DNA of 64,000 nt from Xanthomonas arboricola pv. populi (GTDB lineage: Bacteria > Pseudomonadota > Gammaproteobacteria > Xanthomonadales > Xanthomonadaceae): assembly GCF_002939945.1 (NCBI RefSeq), contig NZ_MDEB01000003.1, forward strand, positions 190,547 to 254,546, given 5' to 3'. The notes beneath the pieces were generated by a model. The model was not told the DNA's origin. It did no database searches and was given only the letters and a program-made list of their open reading frames with translations. Below, one piece after another: positions 1 through 7,952 of the stretch. Each line of letters begins with the position of its first letter. Within the stretch, counting starts at the first letter, position 1. A program made the position numbers and the translations under genes.

Positions 1-797
1 TCGGACACCACAAAGCCCTTGAAGCCCCAGTCGCCACGCACGCGGCCATTGAGCAACCAGTCGGCCGCGCAGGCCGGCGTGCCGTGCAGCGAGTTGTACG
101 CGCACATCACCGAGCCGGCCTGACCGTCTATCAATGCGGCGCGGAAGGCGGGCGTGTAGGTCGCCTCCACATCGCGCGGCGACACGTCCACATCGAAGCT
201 GTGCCGGCCCGGCTCCGGGCCGCTGTGCACGGCGATGTGCTTGGGCGTGGCGATGGTGCGCGGGTGATTGAGGTCCTCGCCCTGCAACCCGCGAATGAAG
301 CCCACCGCCAGTTGCCCGGTGAGAAAGGGATCCTCGCCGTAGGTTTCCATGCCACGGCCCCAGCGCGGGTCGCGGAAAATATTGATGTTGGGCGACCAGA
401 TGGTCAGGCCCGCGTAGCGCTTGTGATCCTTGCCAGGCCCGCCGGCCTGATTGAACTTGGCGCGCGCCTCGGTCGACACCACCGCGCCCACCTGCTGCAT
501 CAGCGCGGTGTTCCAGCTCGCGGCCAGTCCGATCGCCTGCGGAAACACCGTCGCATAACCGTTACGTGCGATGCCGTGCAGGCCTTCGCTCCACCATTCG
601 TAGGCGGGGATGCCCAGGCGCGGAATCGCCGGCGCATCGTTCATCGCCTGCGCGACTTTTTCCTCGCGGCTCATCTGCGCGACCAGCGCGGCAGCGCGTT
701 GCTCCGGTGTGCTGTTGCGGTCGGCGTGCGCGATGCAGGGCAGGCCCAGGCTCAGGCCCAGTGCCATGGCAAGACGCGATACAAACACGGATGACAT
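1..797 (-). CDS. nixI: Glycoside hydrolase family 3 (N-terminal part, cut by window edge); NixI-like beta-xylosidase
   Basis: Partial exported glycosidase of family GH3; 265 complete codons are visible and the C-terminus lies outside the window. It begins MSSVFVSRLAMALGLSLG with a signal peptide ending near AHA. GH3 hallmarks follow: EGLHGIAR, SPNINIFRDPRWGRG, ETYGEDP, TPKHIAVHSG and CAYNS. The window stops inside the codon of the expected nucleophile Asp (FVVSD). AGGAG precedes the ATG by 7 bases. It is the last visible gene of a leftward glycosidase series, separated from the GH2 gene by 635 bp of repeats, so it may have its own promoter. In X. campestris the GH3 enzyme NixI follows the GH2 gene and removes beta-1,2-xylose from plant N-glycans. 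The symbol rests on synteny; a beta-glucosidase cannot be excluded without the C-terminus. Confidence 0.85.
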   Translation of the reverse strand, partial: MSSVFVSRLAMALGLSLGLPCIAHADRNSTPEQRAAALVAQMSREEKVAQAMNDAPAIPRLGIPAYEWWSEGLHGIARNGYATVFPQAIGLAASWNTALMQQVGAVVSTEARAKFNQAGGPGKDHKRYAGLTIWSPNINIFRDPRWGRGMETYGEDPFLTGQLAVGFIRGLQGEDLNHPRTIATPKHIAVHSGPEPGRHSFDVDVSPRDVEATYTPAFRAALIDGQAGSVMCAYNSLHGTPACAADWLLNGRVRGDWGFKGFVVS

Positions 798-931
798 CGA
801 TTCACTCCTGCGCAGCGGCGAGATTCGCCCGGCGTTGTTCTGGTGTTGCCGCAGGGGGCTGCGGCGGGTTGAGGATCTGGCGTGGCGGCGTCACGCACGC
901 CAATGGGTGTGGTGGCTGTTGCCAGTACTGC

Positions 932-981
932 GGGCCCTCATCCGCCCCTGCGGGGCACCTTCTCCCGCCAGCGGGAGAAGG
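932..981 (+). repeat. Palindromic intergenic element, left copy of an inverted pair
   Basis: A 50-bp element made of GGCCCTCATCCGCCC, a small hairpin (CCCCTGCGGGG), and a longer hairpin CCTTCTCCCGC / GCGGGAGAAGG. A near-identical copy lies in opposite orientation at 1375-1422, so the pair flanks the tandem-repeat tract between nixH and nixI. It looks like a REP-type sequence. Confidence 0.8.
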
Positions 982-1178
982 ACACCCAACGCGGGACGAG
1001 GCCACGCGAGGAAGGAGAGGCGCGCGCCTGTGGGAAAGTGCACGCATGACAGGACATCAAGTCCTCTCCCCGCGCGCGGTAGATGCCATGCGAAAGTGCG
1101 AAAGAGCACGTATGACAGGAAACCACATCCGCTGGAGACGCCATACGCGGAACAAGCGTGTGCCTGAGCGGACATCAC

Positions 1179-1372
1179 GTCCTTCTCCATGCGCTGCGGG
1201 AGCCGCCATACGCTGGAGCCGCCATACGCGGAAGAACCCATACGCGGAAGACGCGCATCCAAGACCGGACATCGAGTCCTTCTCCACGCGCTGCGGGAGC
1301 CGCCATACGCTGGAGCCGCCATACGCGGAAGAACCCATACGCGGAAGACGCGCATGCAATACCGGACATCGA
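1179..1372 (+). repeat. Two tandem 97-bp direct repeats with degenerate upstream copies
   Basis: Unit 1 is 1179-1275 and unit 2 is 1276-1372. Both start GTCCTTCTCCA and end ACCGGACATCGA, with only a few differences. Each unit contains three short internal CATACGC motifs. Degenerate relatives extend left to about 1045 (for example CGCCATACGCGGAA at 1139). A third unit begins at 1373 but passes directly into the inverted palindromic element. All frames open across the block are low-complexity (SAYG, YGG repeats) and do not look like real protein. Confidence 0.85.
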
Positions 1373-1374
1373 GT

Positions 1375-1422
1375 CCTTCTCCCGCCTGGCGGGAGAAGGT
1401 GCCCGAAGGGCGGATGAGGGCC
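1375..1422 (-). repeat. Palindromic intergenic element, right (inverted) copy
   Basis: Inverted copy of the element at 932-981. Its hairpin CCTTCTCCCGC-CTG-GCGGGAGAAGG starts 10 bases beyond the nixH stop codon (1433-1435), on the downstream side in the direction of transcription. It may attenuate or stabilise the mRNA end, but there is no T-run, so a classical terminator is not supported. Confidence 0.75.
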
Positions 1423-1432
1423 GTCTCGCGGG

Positions 1433-4123
1433 TCATTTCGCCGCCGCTGCCTCCGTTGGCTCCGGCGGAGCGCCTGCCAGCGTCGATGCCAGGTCGCGCA
1501 CCTGCAACGCAGACTGCACCTGCGCCATCGGCAGCTTGCTGGACACGTGCACCGTCAGCGGTTCGCCCGGCAGCAGGTCGAAGGCGTTATCGGCCACGCT
1601 AACGTCCACATCGCCGAACGACAGCCACACCTCGCGCGCCAACGTGTTGCTGGACAACGTCAGCGCGTAGCCATCGCCATCGGCGCGCCACTGGCTGTCG
1701 ATCTTCGCGGTCGGCAAGGCCAGCTGCTTGGCCGGCGCGAAGAACACCACTGCGCGCGACAGCAGCTTGTCGCCGTCGAACAACTCGAACACCGCGTAGC
1801 TGCGCTTGGGATCGGCGCTGCCCAGCAGTTGCTTGTCGCTGAAGTTGCCCACCTGCAGGCTGCTGAGCGGTTTGACGGTGGCCTTTTCCTCGCGCTTGCT
1901 CAGCAGCTTGCCGTCCATGCGCATGACCCGCATGCGCCAGCGGGCCGCCAGCGGGGTGGTGCGGTCGGAGACTAGCGACACCTCGGTTTGGCCCTTGTCG
2001 TTACGCAATGCGGCGATCAGCTCCGGCGCGTAGAAGCGGCGTGCGTGGTAGTGCAGCGCCTTCCAGCGGCCGTAGTAGTCCACGCTGGACCACGACGCAC
2101 CCGGCCACACATCGTTGAGCTGCCAGTACAACGAGCCCATCGATTGCGGGCGCGAGGCGCGTAGATGCGAGGCGGCCAGGTTGATGCCTTCGGCCTGCAT
2201 CAGCTGGCTCAGGTAGACGAAGCTCTCGAAGTCCTTGGGCTCGCCGAATTCGCGCCGGATGTACAGCATCAGCCGCTTGTTGCCGTTGCCCTTGTCGAAC
2301 TTCTGATGCACGCGCATCACCGGCGATTCCGGATCCATGTCGCCGGGTTCGGCGAAGGCACGCACGGTGCGCATGTCCGGGAACGACTGCAGGCCGTATT
2401 CGGACATGAAGCGCGGGGTGACGTTGAGGTATTCGGTCACCGGCAGCGCGGGGCCGCCCCAGACCTTCCAGTAATGCATGTCGCCATCGTTGGCCTGGTC
2501 GGCGGCGCCGTCGAAGTTGGTGCCCGGCGAGGTGGACCAGTACGGCACGTCGCTGTCGTAGGTGGCCACCACTTCGCGGAACACGGTGCCGAACAAGGTG
2601 GTCATGCCGCGCTCGATGCGGCTGCGTTCTTCCGGGTCCACCGACTGCTTGAACTTGACCCGGTCGCCCCAGTTTTCCCAGCCGGTCTGCACTTCGTTGT
2701 TGCCGCACCACAGCACGATGCTGGGGTGGTCGCGCAGGCGCTTGACCTGTTCGATCGCCTCCTGCCGGGTGTTCTCGCGGAACTCCACGTCGTACGGCGG
2801 CACCGCGCCGCCGAACATGAAGTCCTGCCAGATCATGATGCCCAGCTCATCGGCCACCTCATAAAAGCGGTCGTCCTGATAATGCCCGCCGCCCCACATG
2901 CGCAGCATGTTCATGTTGGCATCGCGCGCGTCCTGCAAGGTGCTGCGCATGCGCTCGGGGCTCACGCGCGCGGGGAACGCATCCAGCGGGATGAGATTTG
3001 CCCCCTTTGCAAAGATCGGGATGCCGTTGATCACGATCTCCATGCTCTTGCCGTACGTGTCTTTCTCGCGCCGCAGCTCCACCGAGCGCAGGCCGGTGAC
3101 CCGCTTGATCTGCTGGCTGTCGCCATCGGCATCGCGCACGCTGGCCACGAAGGTGTAGCGGTCCTGCGCGCCGTAGCCGGCCGGGAACCAGCGCTTGGGC
3201 TGGGCGATCCGCACCGGCAGATCGATGCGGTTCTGCCCCGGGTCGACCACCGCCTGTTGCGTGAATTGCCCCACCTTCTGCCCATCCGGGCCGACCACGT
3301 CCAGCGTCACCTGCACCGGCCCGCTGCGGCCGGCCTGCAGTTCCAGCTGCGCCTGCAGCTGCGCGCTATCGGCGTCCACGCGTTGCTGGGCGATATGCAG
3401 CCCGTCCACGCGCACCGCGTCCCAGGCTTCCACACGCACGTCCTTCCAGATACCGGCATTGACCATGCGCGGGCCCCAGTCCCAACCGAAGTTGTACGGC
3501 GCCTTGCGCACATAGGTGGAGCTGTGGCGCGACTCGGGCTCGTCGCCGAAGGCGGAATCGTAGGCGCCCGGCAGCGCGTACGGCTGCTTGGCCAGCCACG
3601 GCTGGATCTTCTTGATCGGCGAGAACAGCCTGACCTCCAGCACGTTGTCGCCGCGCTTGAGCAGGGATTTGGCGTCCACGCGCCACTGCCGGAACATGTT
3701 GTCGGCGCTGAGCAGCGGCTTGCCGTTGAGGGTGACCTCGGCAAACGTATCCAGGCCGTCGAACACCAGCTCGACATGCGCGCGCTTGAGCGTGGCCGCA
3801 TCCACGTTGAAGCGGGTCTGGTACTGCCAGTCGCTCAGACCCGCCCACTGGATCTTGCCTTCGTTGTCGCGATAGAACGGGTCCGGCACGATCTTGGCGG
3901 CGATCAGATCGGTCTGCACCGCGCCCGGCACCTGCGCCGGCAACCAGGCCGCCGCTTTCGGATAGGTCCTGGCCTGTTCCTGGCCCGGCACCAGCCGCAC
4001 CTGCCAGCCGCTGTCCAGGGGCGTTGCGGTGGGCGGGGCGGCCCAGGCCTGCGAAACGGCAACGGCCAGGGCAAGCCCGAGGCGGGCGGGGGCGGGAACG
4101 CAACGACGACGGGACAGGGGCAT
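1433..4123 (-). CDS. nixH: Exported GH2 beta-mannosidase
   Basis: 896-residue secreted glycoside hydrolase of family 2, predicted to remove the core beta-1,4-mannose of N-glycans. The signal peptide spans about residues 1-29 (LALAVAVSQAWAA). A jelly-roll sugar-binding domain follows, then an immunoglobulin-like domain and a TIM barrel from about residue 370. The acid/base Glu477 is in LWCGNNE and the nucleophile Glu575 is in FMSEYGLQS, both typical of GH2 mannosidases. The start is supported by AAGGAGAG about 8 bases upstream. It follows the GH20 gene by only 21 bp, so the two are almost certainly cotranscribed. The name follows the order of the X. campestris nixE-nixL cluster. Family assignment is very safe; the natural substrate is inferred from neighbours. 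Confidence 0.93.
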   Translation of the reverse strand: MPLSRRRCVPAPARLGLALAVAVSQAWAAPPTATPLDSGWQVRLVPGQEQARTYPKAAAWLPAQVPGAVQTDLIAAKIVPDPFYRDNEGKIQWAGLSDWQYQTRFNVDAATLKRAHVELVFDGLDTFAEVTLNGKPLLSADNMFRQWRVDAKSLLKRGDNVLEVRLFSPIKKIQPWLAKQPYALPGAYDSAFGDEPESRHSSTYVRKAPYNFGWDWGPRMVNAGIWKDVRVEAWDAVRVDGLHIAQQRVDADSAQLQAQLELQAGRSGPVQVTLDVVGPDGQKVGQFTQQAVVDPGQNRIDLPVRIAQPKRWFPAGYGAQDRYTFVASVRDADGDSQQIKRVTGLRSVELRREKDTYGKSMEIVINGIPIFAKGANLIPLDAFPARVSPERMRSTLQDARDANMNMLRMWGGGHYQDDRFYEVADELGIMIWQDFMFGGAVPPYDVEFRENTRQEAIEQVKRLRDHPSIVLWCGNNEVQTGWENWGDRVKFKQSVDPEERSRIERGMTTLFGTVFREVVATYDSDVPYWSTSPGTNFDGAADQANDGDMHYWKVWGGPALPVTEYLNVTPRFMSEYGLQSFPDMRTVRAFAEPGDMDPESPVMRVHQKFDKGNGNKRLMLYIRREFGEPKDFESFVYLSQLMQAEGINLAASHLRASRPQSMGSLYWQLNDVWPGASWSSVDYYGRWKALHYHARRFYAPELIAALRNDKGQTEVSLVSDRTTPLAARWRMRVMRMDGKLLSKREEKATVKPLSSLQVGNFSDKQLLGSADPKRSYAVFELFDGDKLLSRAVVFFAPAKQLALPTAKIDSQWRADGDGYALTLSSNTLAREVWLSFGDVDVSVADNAFDLLPGEPLTVHVSSKLPMAQVQSALQVRDLASTLAGAPPEPTEAAAAK

Positions 4124-4144
4124 GGATGACTCTCCTTGGATGGA

Positions 4145-6634
4145 TCAGCGCGTGGCGGCGGGGGGCGCCTGCGCGGTGGTTTCAATCAACTGGACGGCGC
4201 CGATGGCATACAACGGGCCGCGAATCGGCGCGGTGAAGCGCAGGCACAGATCGTGGATGCCGGTGCGTGCAGGCAGTGCGGTTTCCAGCGTGAACTGTTC
4301 GCCCAGCGTGGCGCTGTTGGGCAATTGCACGCTGGCGATCAGCTCGCCCTCGCAGCCCTGGCGCACTTCCAGCTCGCCGCGGCGGCTCTGGGCCGGGTAC
4401 TGCACCACCTTGGATTGCTCGTGCGCCAGGCCGAAGTTGTTCGGCAGGCGTGCGGCCTCGATGCGGATCGCGCGGACGCCGTCCAGGCGCGCCTGCGGAT
4501 AGAGGCGGCAGGCATGGAACAGGTCGACGTTGTAGACCGGCGTATCGGCAGCGGCCAGTTCCGGCAGCAGCGGCAGGCGCAGGCCGAGCGCGCCTGTGTC
4601 AACGCAATCGCGCAGGCCCTGGGTGTCCATGCGCAACAGGCCGGCACGATCGAACGTGCGGCTGCGCGTGGCCGCCAACGCGGTGCCGCCGGCATCGAAG
4701 GCGGTCGCCTTGACCGTGGTCGGCAGCTGGATCGTAAACGGCGCCTCGTAGCGCGGCGATGCCGGCGTGGGATCGCTGCCGTCGACGGTGTAGCGTAGCG
4801 TGCCCGCACCGGCCTGGGTGCCGAGCGCCACCTTGGCCGGGCCACCGGCCAGCACCGGGTTGGGTCCGCTTTCCAGTGCGATATCGGCGGCGAAGGCGCC
4901 GTCGCTGTAGTCGATGCCCAATGCCTTGTAGCGCTGCAACTGCGCCGGCATGCGCGCCAGGAAATCCTTCCAGTTGCGTGCAGCCACCGGCGACCAGGTC
5001 ACTTCCGCGATGGCGGACAGACGCGGGAACAGCGCGTGATCGATATGCCACCTGGATGGAATGTATTCGGCCCACAACGCGCCTTGCGCGCCGAGTACAT
5101 GCGTGGACTGCTCGGCGCTGAGTTCACCAGGCACCGGGTCGAAGGCGTAGACCTTGGACAACGGCAATATGGTCAGGCGGCCGTTGGGTTCGTCGCTGCG
5201 CGTGGTCTGCAGGTTGTCCAGATACAGCCAGTCGCCTGGCGCAAGCACCACATCATGGCCTTGTCTGGCCGCCGTCACCGCACCTTCGATGCCACGCCAC
5301 GACATCACCGAGGCACTGGCCGGCACGCCGCCCTCGAGGATTTCATCCCAGCCGATCATGCGCCGGCCGTGCTGGGTGAGGTATTGCGCCAGTTGCGCGT
5401 TGAACCAGCCCTGCATCGCATGCGCGTCCTTGACCCCGAGCTTGCGCATCTGCGCGCGCACCGCAGGCGAGGCTTCCCATTGATCCTTGATCGCCTCGTC
5501 GCCACCGATGTGGATATACGCCGACGGGAACAAGGTCAGCACCTCATCAAGCACATTGGTGATGAAGCGCAGGCTGCGCTCGCTGGTGTTGAACAGGTAC
5601 GGATTGACGCCCCAGTTCACACCGACCTGCGTGCGCTGGCCGGGCACGCCGACGTCTTCCGGATACGCCGCCACCGCGGCCTGCGCATGCCCGGGCATGT
5701 CCAGCTCCGGCAGCACGGTGATGTGCAGGCGCGCCGCGTAGGCGACGATCTCGCTGATCTGCTGCTGGGTATAGAAACCGCCATAGCGCTCCGGTGTGCC
5801 GTGCTGGCCGGCGCCGGGCGGGGTGCGCCAGGCACCGACCTCGGTGAGTTTGGGGTAACGCTTGATCTCGATGCGCCAGCCCTGGTCGTCGGTGAGATGC
5901 CAGTGCAGCACATTGAGCTTGTGCGCGGCCATCGCATCGAGCACATGCTTGACCGTGGCCACATCGTGGAAGTGGCGTGCCGCATCCAGATGCTGGCCGC
6001 GCCAGCCAAAACGCGGCCAGTCGCGGATCGCCACCGCCGGCACGGCGACATCGCCCTTGCGCGCGTCCGGCGTCATCAGTTGCCAGGCGCTGATCGCGCC
6101 ATAGAACAGGCCCGCGCCATCGCGCGCGGCGATGCGGATGCCGTTGCCATCCACGTCCAGGCTATAGCCTTCCCTGTGCGCCACCGGCGCCTGCGGTGTG
6201 CGCTCCAGGCGGATGCTGTGCGGTGAGGCGCTGGTTTCGGTGCGCACTTCCAGGGTCAGGCCGCGGGTGCGTTGCAACAGGCTGGCCAGCGACTCGGCGC
6301 TGCGGCGCACCTCGGCATTGCCGGTGGGAATGGAGATCACCGTGCCGGTGCCGACGCGAAAGCTGCCGGTGCCACGCCTGGCTTCGGCCGGGGCGGGAAT
6401 CAGCGGCAGCGGCGCAGTGGTCGCAGGCAGTGTCGAGATGGTGCGGGGATTGGCCGCAGCCGGCGCGTTCGCCGTATCGCGTTGGCCGCAACCGGCCAAC
6501 ACCATCGCCGTAAGCGCCATCGCAAGCAGGCGCGAGCACGGTCCGTGCGATGACGGCAGGCGCGACGATAGGCTGCGCGGCGACGGCTGCCTGGATAACG
6601 GTGAGCGCACGCTCGGTGCGGAGTTCGACATCAT
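4145..6634 (-). CDS. nixG: GH20 beta-N-acetylhexosaminidase lipoprotein
   Basis: 829-residue exo-beta-N-acetylglucosaminidase of family GH20. The chosen start is one of two adjacent ATGs (6634 or 6631). It gives an arginine-rich N-terminus, a hydrophobic stretch and a lipobox LAGC with Cys49, so the enzyme is a membrane-anchored lipoprotein. The frame stays open upstream to an ATG at 6841, but that extension is Cys/Arg-rich and would bury the lipobox. A GH20b domain precedes the catalytic barrel; HWHLTDDQGWR lies at 244-254 and the catalytic pair Asp379-Glu380 is in HIGGDEA. The C-terminal part contains a chitobiase-type beta-sandwich. The gap from the GH18 stop is about 250 bp with a weak ribosome-binding site, so an internal promoter is possible. 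It would release GlcNAc from N-glycan antennae or chitobiose. Confidence 0.93.
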   Translation of the reverse strand: MMSNSAPSVRSPLSRQPSPRSLSSRLPSSHGPCSRLLAMALTAMVLAGCGQRDTANAPAAANPRTISTLPATTAPLPLIPAPAEARRGTGSFRVGTGTVISIPTGNAEVRRSAESLASLLQRTRGLTLEVRTETSASPHSIRLERTPQAPVAHREGYSLDVDGNGIRIAARDGAGLFYGAISAWQLMTPDARKGDVAVPAVAIRDWPRFGWRGQHLDAARHFHDVATVKHVLDAMAAHKLNVLHWHLTDDQGWRIEIKRYPKLTEVGAWRTPPGAGQHGTPERYGGFYTQQQISEIVAYAARLHITVLPELDMPGHAQAAVAAYPEDVGVPGQRTQVGVNWGVNPYLFNTSERSLRFITNVLDEVLTLFPSAYIHIGGDEAIKDQWEASPAVRAQMRKLGVKDAHAMQGWFNAQLAQYLTQHGRRMIGWDEILEGGVPASASVMSWRGIEGAVTAARQGHDVVLAPGDWLYLDNLQTTRSDEPNGRLTILPLSKVYAFDPVPGELSAEQSTHVLGAQGALWAEYIPSRWHIDHALFPRLSAIAEVTWSPVAARNWKDFLARMPAQLQRYKALGIDYSDGAFAADIALESGPNPVLAGGPAKVALGTQAGAGTLRYTVDGSDPTPASPRYEAPFTIQLPTTVKATAFDAGGTALAATRSRTFDRAGLLRMDTQGLRDCVDTGALGLRLPLLPELAAADTPVYNVDLFHACRLYPQARLDGVRAIRIEAARLPNNFGLAHEQSKVVQYPAQSRRGELEVRQGCEGELIASVQLPNSATLGEQFTLETALPARTGIHDLCLRFTAPIRGPLYAIGAVQLIETTAQAPPAATR

Positions 6635-6882
6635 GCAATCACATCCCGGTGTGGCGAGGGAAATACGGCAGCCACGCACAGTAGCAAAGCCGTGCCGGAT
6701 GGCGCAGGGACTGGCGCACGCTTCGCCGGGGTGCGCGATGTGTGGTGTCCTGCAGCGATCGCGCATTCGCCTCATTCGCTGCAGGAGGGGCGCGGGCAGT
6801 GCATGCGTCGGCTTGCAGTGGATGCATTTCGATGCGAACACCGACCGCGCCCGTCATGTCGTGCAGCAGTGCGATGACGCGT

Positions 6883-7938
6883 TCAGCGCTGTGCAGTCGG
6901 CAACTCGTCCCACACCTTCGGGTCTTCGGCGCCCAGCACCCAGCAGCTGAAACCTTCCAGGCCGTACTGCTTCACCAGGTCGTAGCGTGCCTTGAAGCTG
7001 CGCGCGTCCGGGCGGAACACCCACTCGCGCATGTCGTCGCGGTAGAAGTAGAACCACGATTCCTGCTCGACCGGATCCCATTGCACGGTGGCGTTCTGCT
7101 CGATCGCCAGGGGGAACGATTCGTCGGCATCGATGTAGGTGGCGGAGATGTTCGACGCCTCGGTGCCGTCTTCCTTGACCGGGTTGCCGGTGTACCAGCG
7201 GTAGCCGTAGGTGGCGATGCCGAGCGAGAGCTTGTCCTTCGGCACCTGGGTGATCGCGTAATCCAGATGCTTCTTCAGCCACACCATGCCGTCGACCGGG
7301 CCTGGCGTGGTCCAGCGGGTGTGCTGGTCGTAGGTCATGATGCTGACCAGATCCGCGGCCTGGCCCAGCGCCTTGAGGTCGTACGCACCGCGCCAGTATT
7401 CCCACATCCACTTGGAGAACTGGCCGCCTTCGGCATGGCCCGGGGCATTGGGCACCACCGCCACCGACATCTTGAAGCCGGCCTTGTGCAGCGCATCGGC
7501 GGTCTGCTTGACCATCAGCGTATAGGCGTCGCGGTCGGTCCAGGCGATGTTCTCGAAATCGAACTGGAAGCCGTAGTACTTGTGCTGCTTGCCGTGGATC
7601 AGCAGCGATTCGATCATGCGCTTCTTGGCGGCTTCGTCGTGCATCAGCTTGTGGAAGCCGTCGCGGCCGGTGGTCATCGACAGGATCGGCATCACCCGCA
7701 GGTTCTTCTGCTTGGCGATGTCGTACAGGTAAGTATTGGGCGTGCCGTTGACCAGGCCGTTCTGGTCGACGCCATACCAGGTCGGCACCACCACGTCGAT
7801 CTTGTCGACATTGGCCAGGAACGAGTTGGTCGATTTCTGCGTGTTCATCAGATAGAACAACGCCGTGGGGGTTTTGGCCAAGGCCGGCGCGCACACCAGC
7901 GCCAGCGCCAGCAGGATCCAGGTCAATCGCTTGCTCAT
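6883..7938 (-). CDS. nixF: Exported GH18-family glycosidase
   Basis: 351-residue secreted protein with a signal peptide (WILLALALVCAPALA, cleavage near residue 21) and one GH18 barrel. The catalytic segment is YYGFQFDFEN. Asp127 and the proton-donor Glu129 are present, but the first two acidic positions of the usual DGxDxDxE are Tyr and Gln, as in the YaaH/chitobiase-like branch (GxNIDFE) rather than classical chitinases. MTYDQH, typical for the GH18 barrel, follows. The start is 14 bases after the GH29 stop. In the X. campestris nix cluster the GH18 member is thought to act between the two core GlcNAc residues or on chitobiose. The exact bond cleaved here is inferred, not visible. Confidence 0.85.
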   Translation of the reverse strand: MSKRLTWILLALALVCAPALAKTPTALFYLMNTQKSTNSFLANVDKIDVVVPTWYGVDQNGLVNGTPNTYLYDIAKQKNLRVMPILSMTTGRDGFHKLMHDEAAKKRMIESLLIHGKQHKYYGFQFDFENIAWTDRDAYTLMVKQTADALHKAGFKMSVAVVPNAPGHAEGGQFSKWMWEYWRGAYDLKALGQAADLVSIMTYDQHTRWTTPGPVDGMVWLKKHLDYAITQVPKDKLSLGIATYGYRWYTGNPVKEDGTEASNISATYIDADESFPLAIEQNATVQWDPVEQESWFYFYRDDMREWVFRPDARSFKARYDLVKQYGLEGFSCWVLGAEDPKVWDELPTAQR

Positions 7939-7952
7939 GAAAACAGCATCCG

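Noticed and set aside
1045-1400. Small repetitive proteins (SAYG/YGG-type) encoded by the tandem repeat
   Set aside because: Open frames arise in several phases from the repeat itself, with no ribosome-binding site or codon bias.
2165-4129. Long plus-strand frame opposite the beta-mannosidase
   Set aside because: Shadow frame; His/Arg/Ala-rich translation without domain features.
6635-6841. N-terminal extension of the GH20 enzyme
   Set aside because: It would place a Cys/Arg-rich tail before a good lipoprotein signal and lipobox; start at 6634 or 6631 is more likely.
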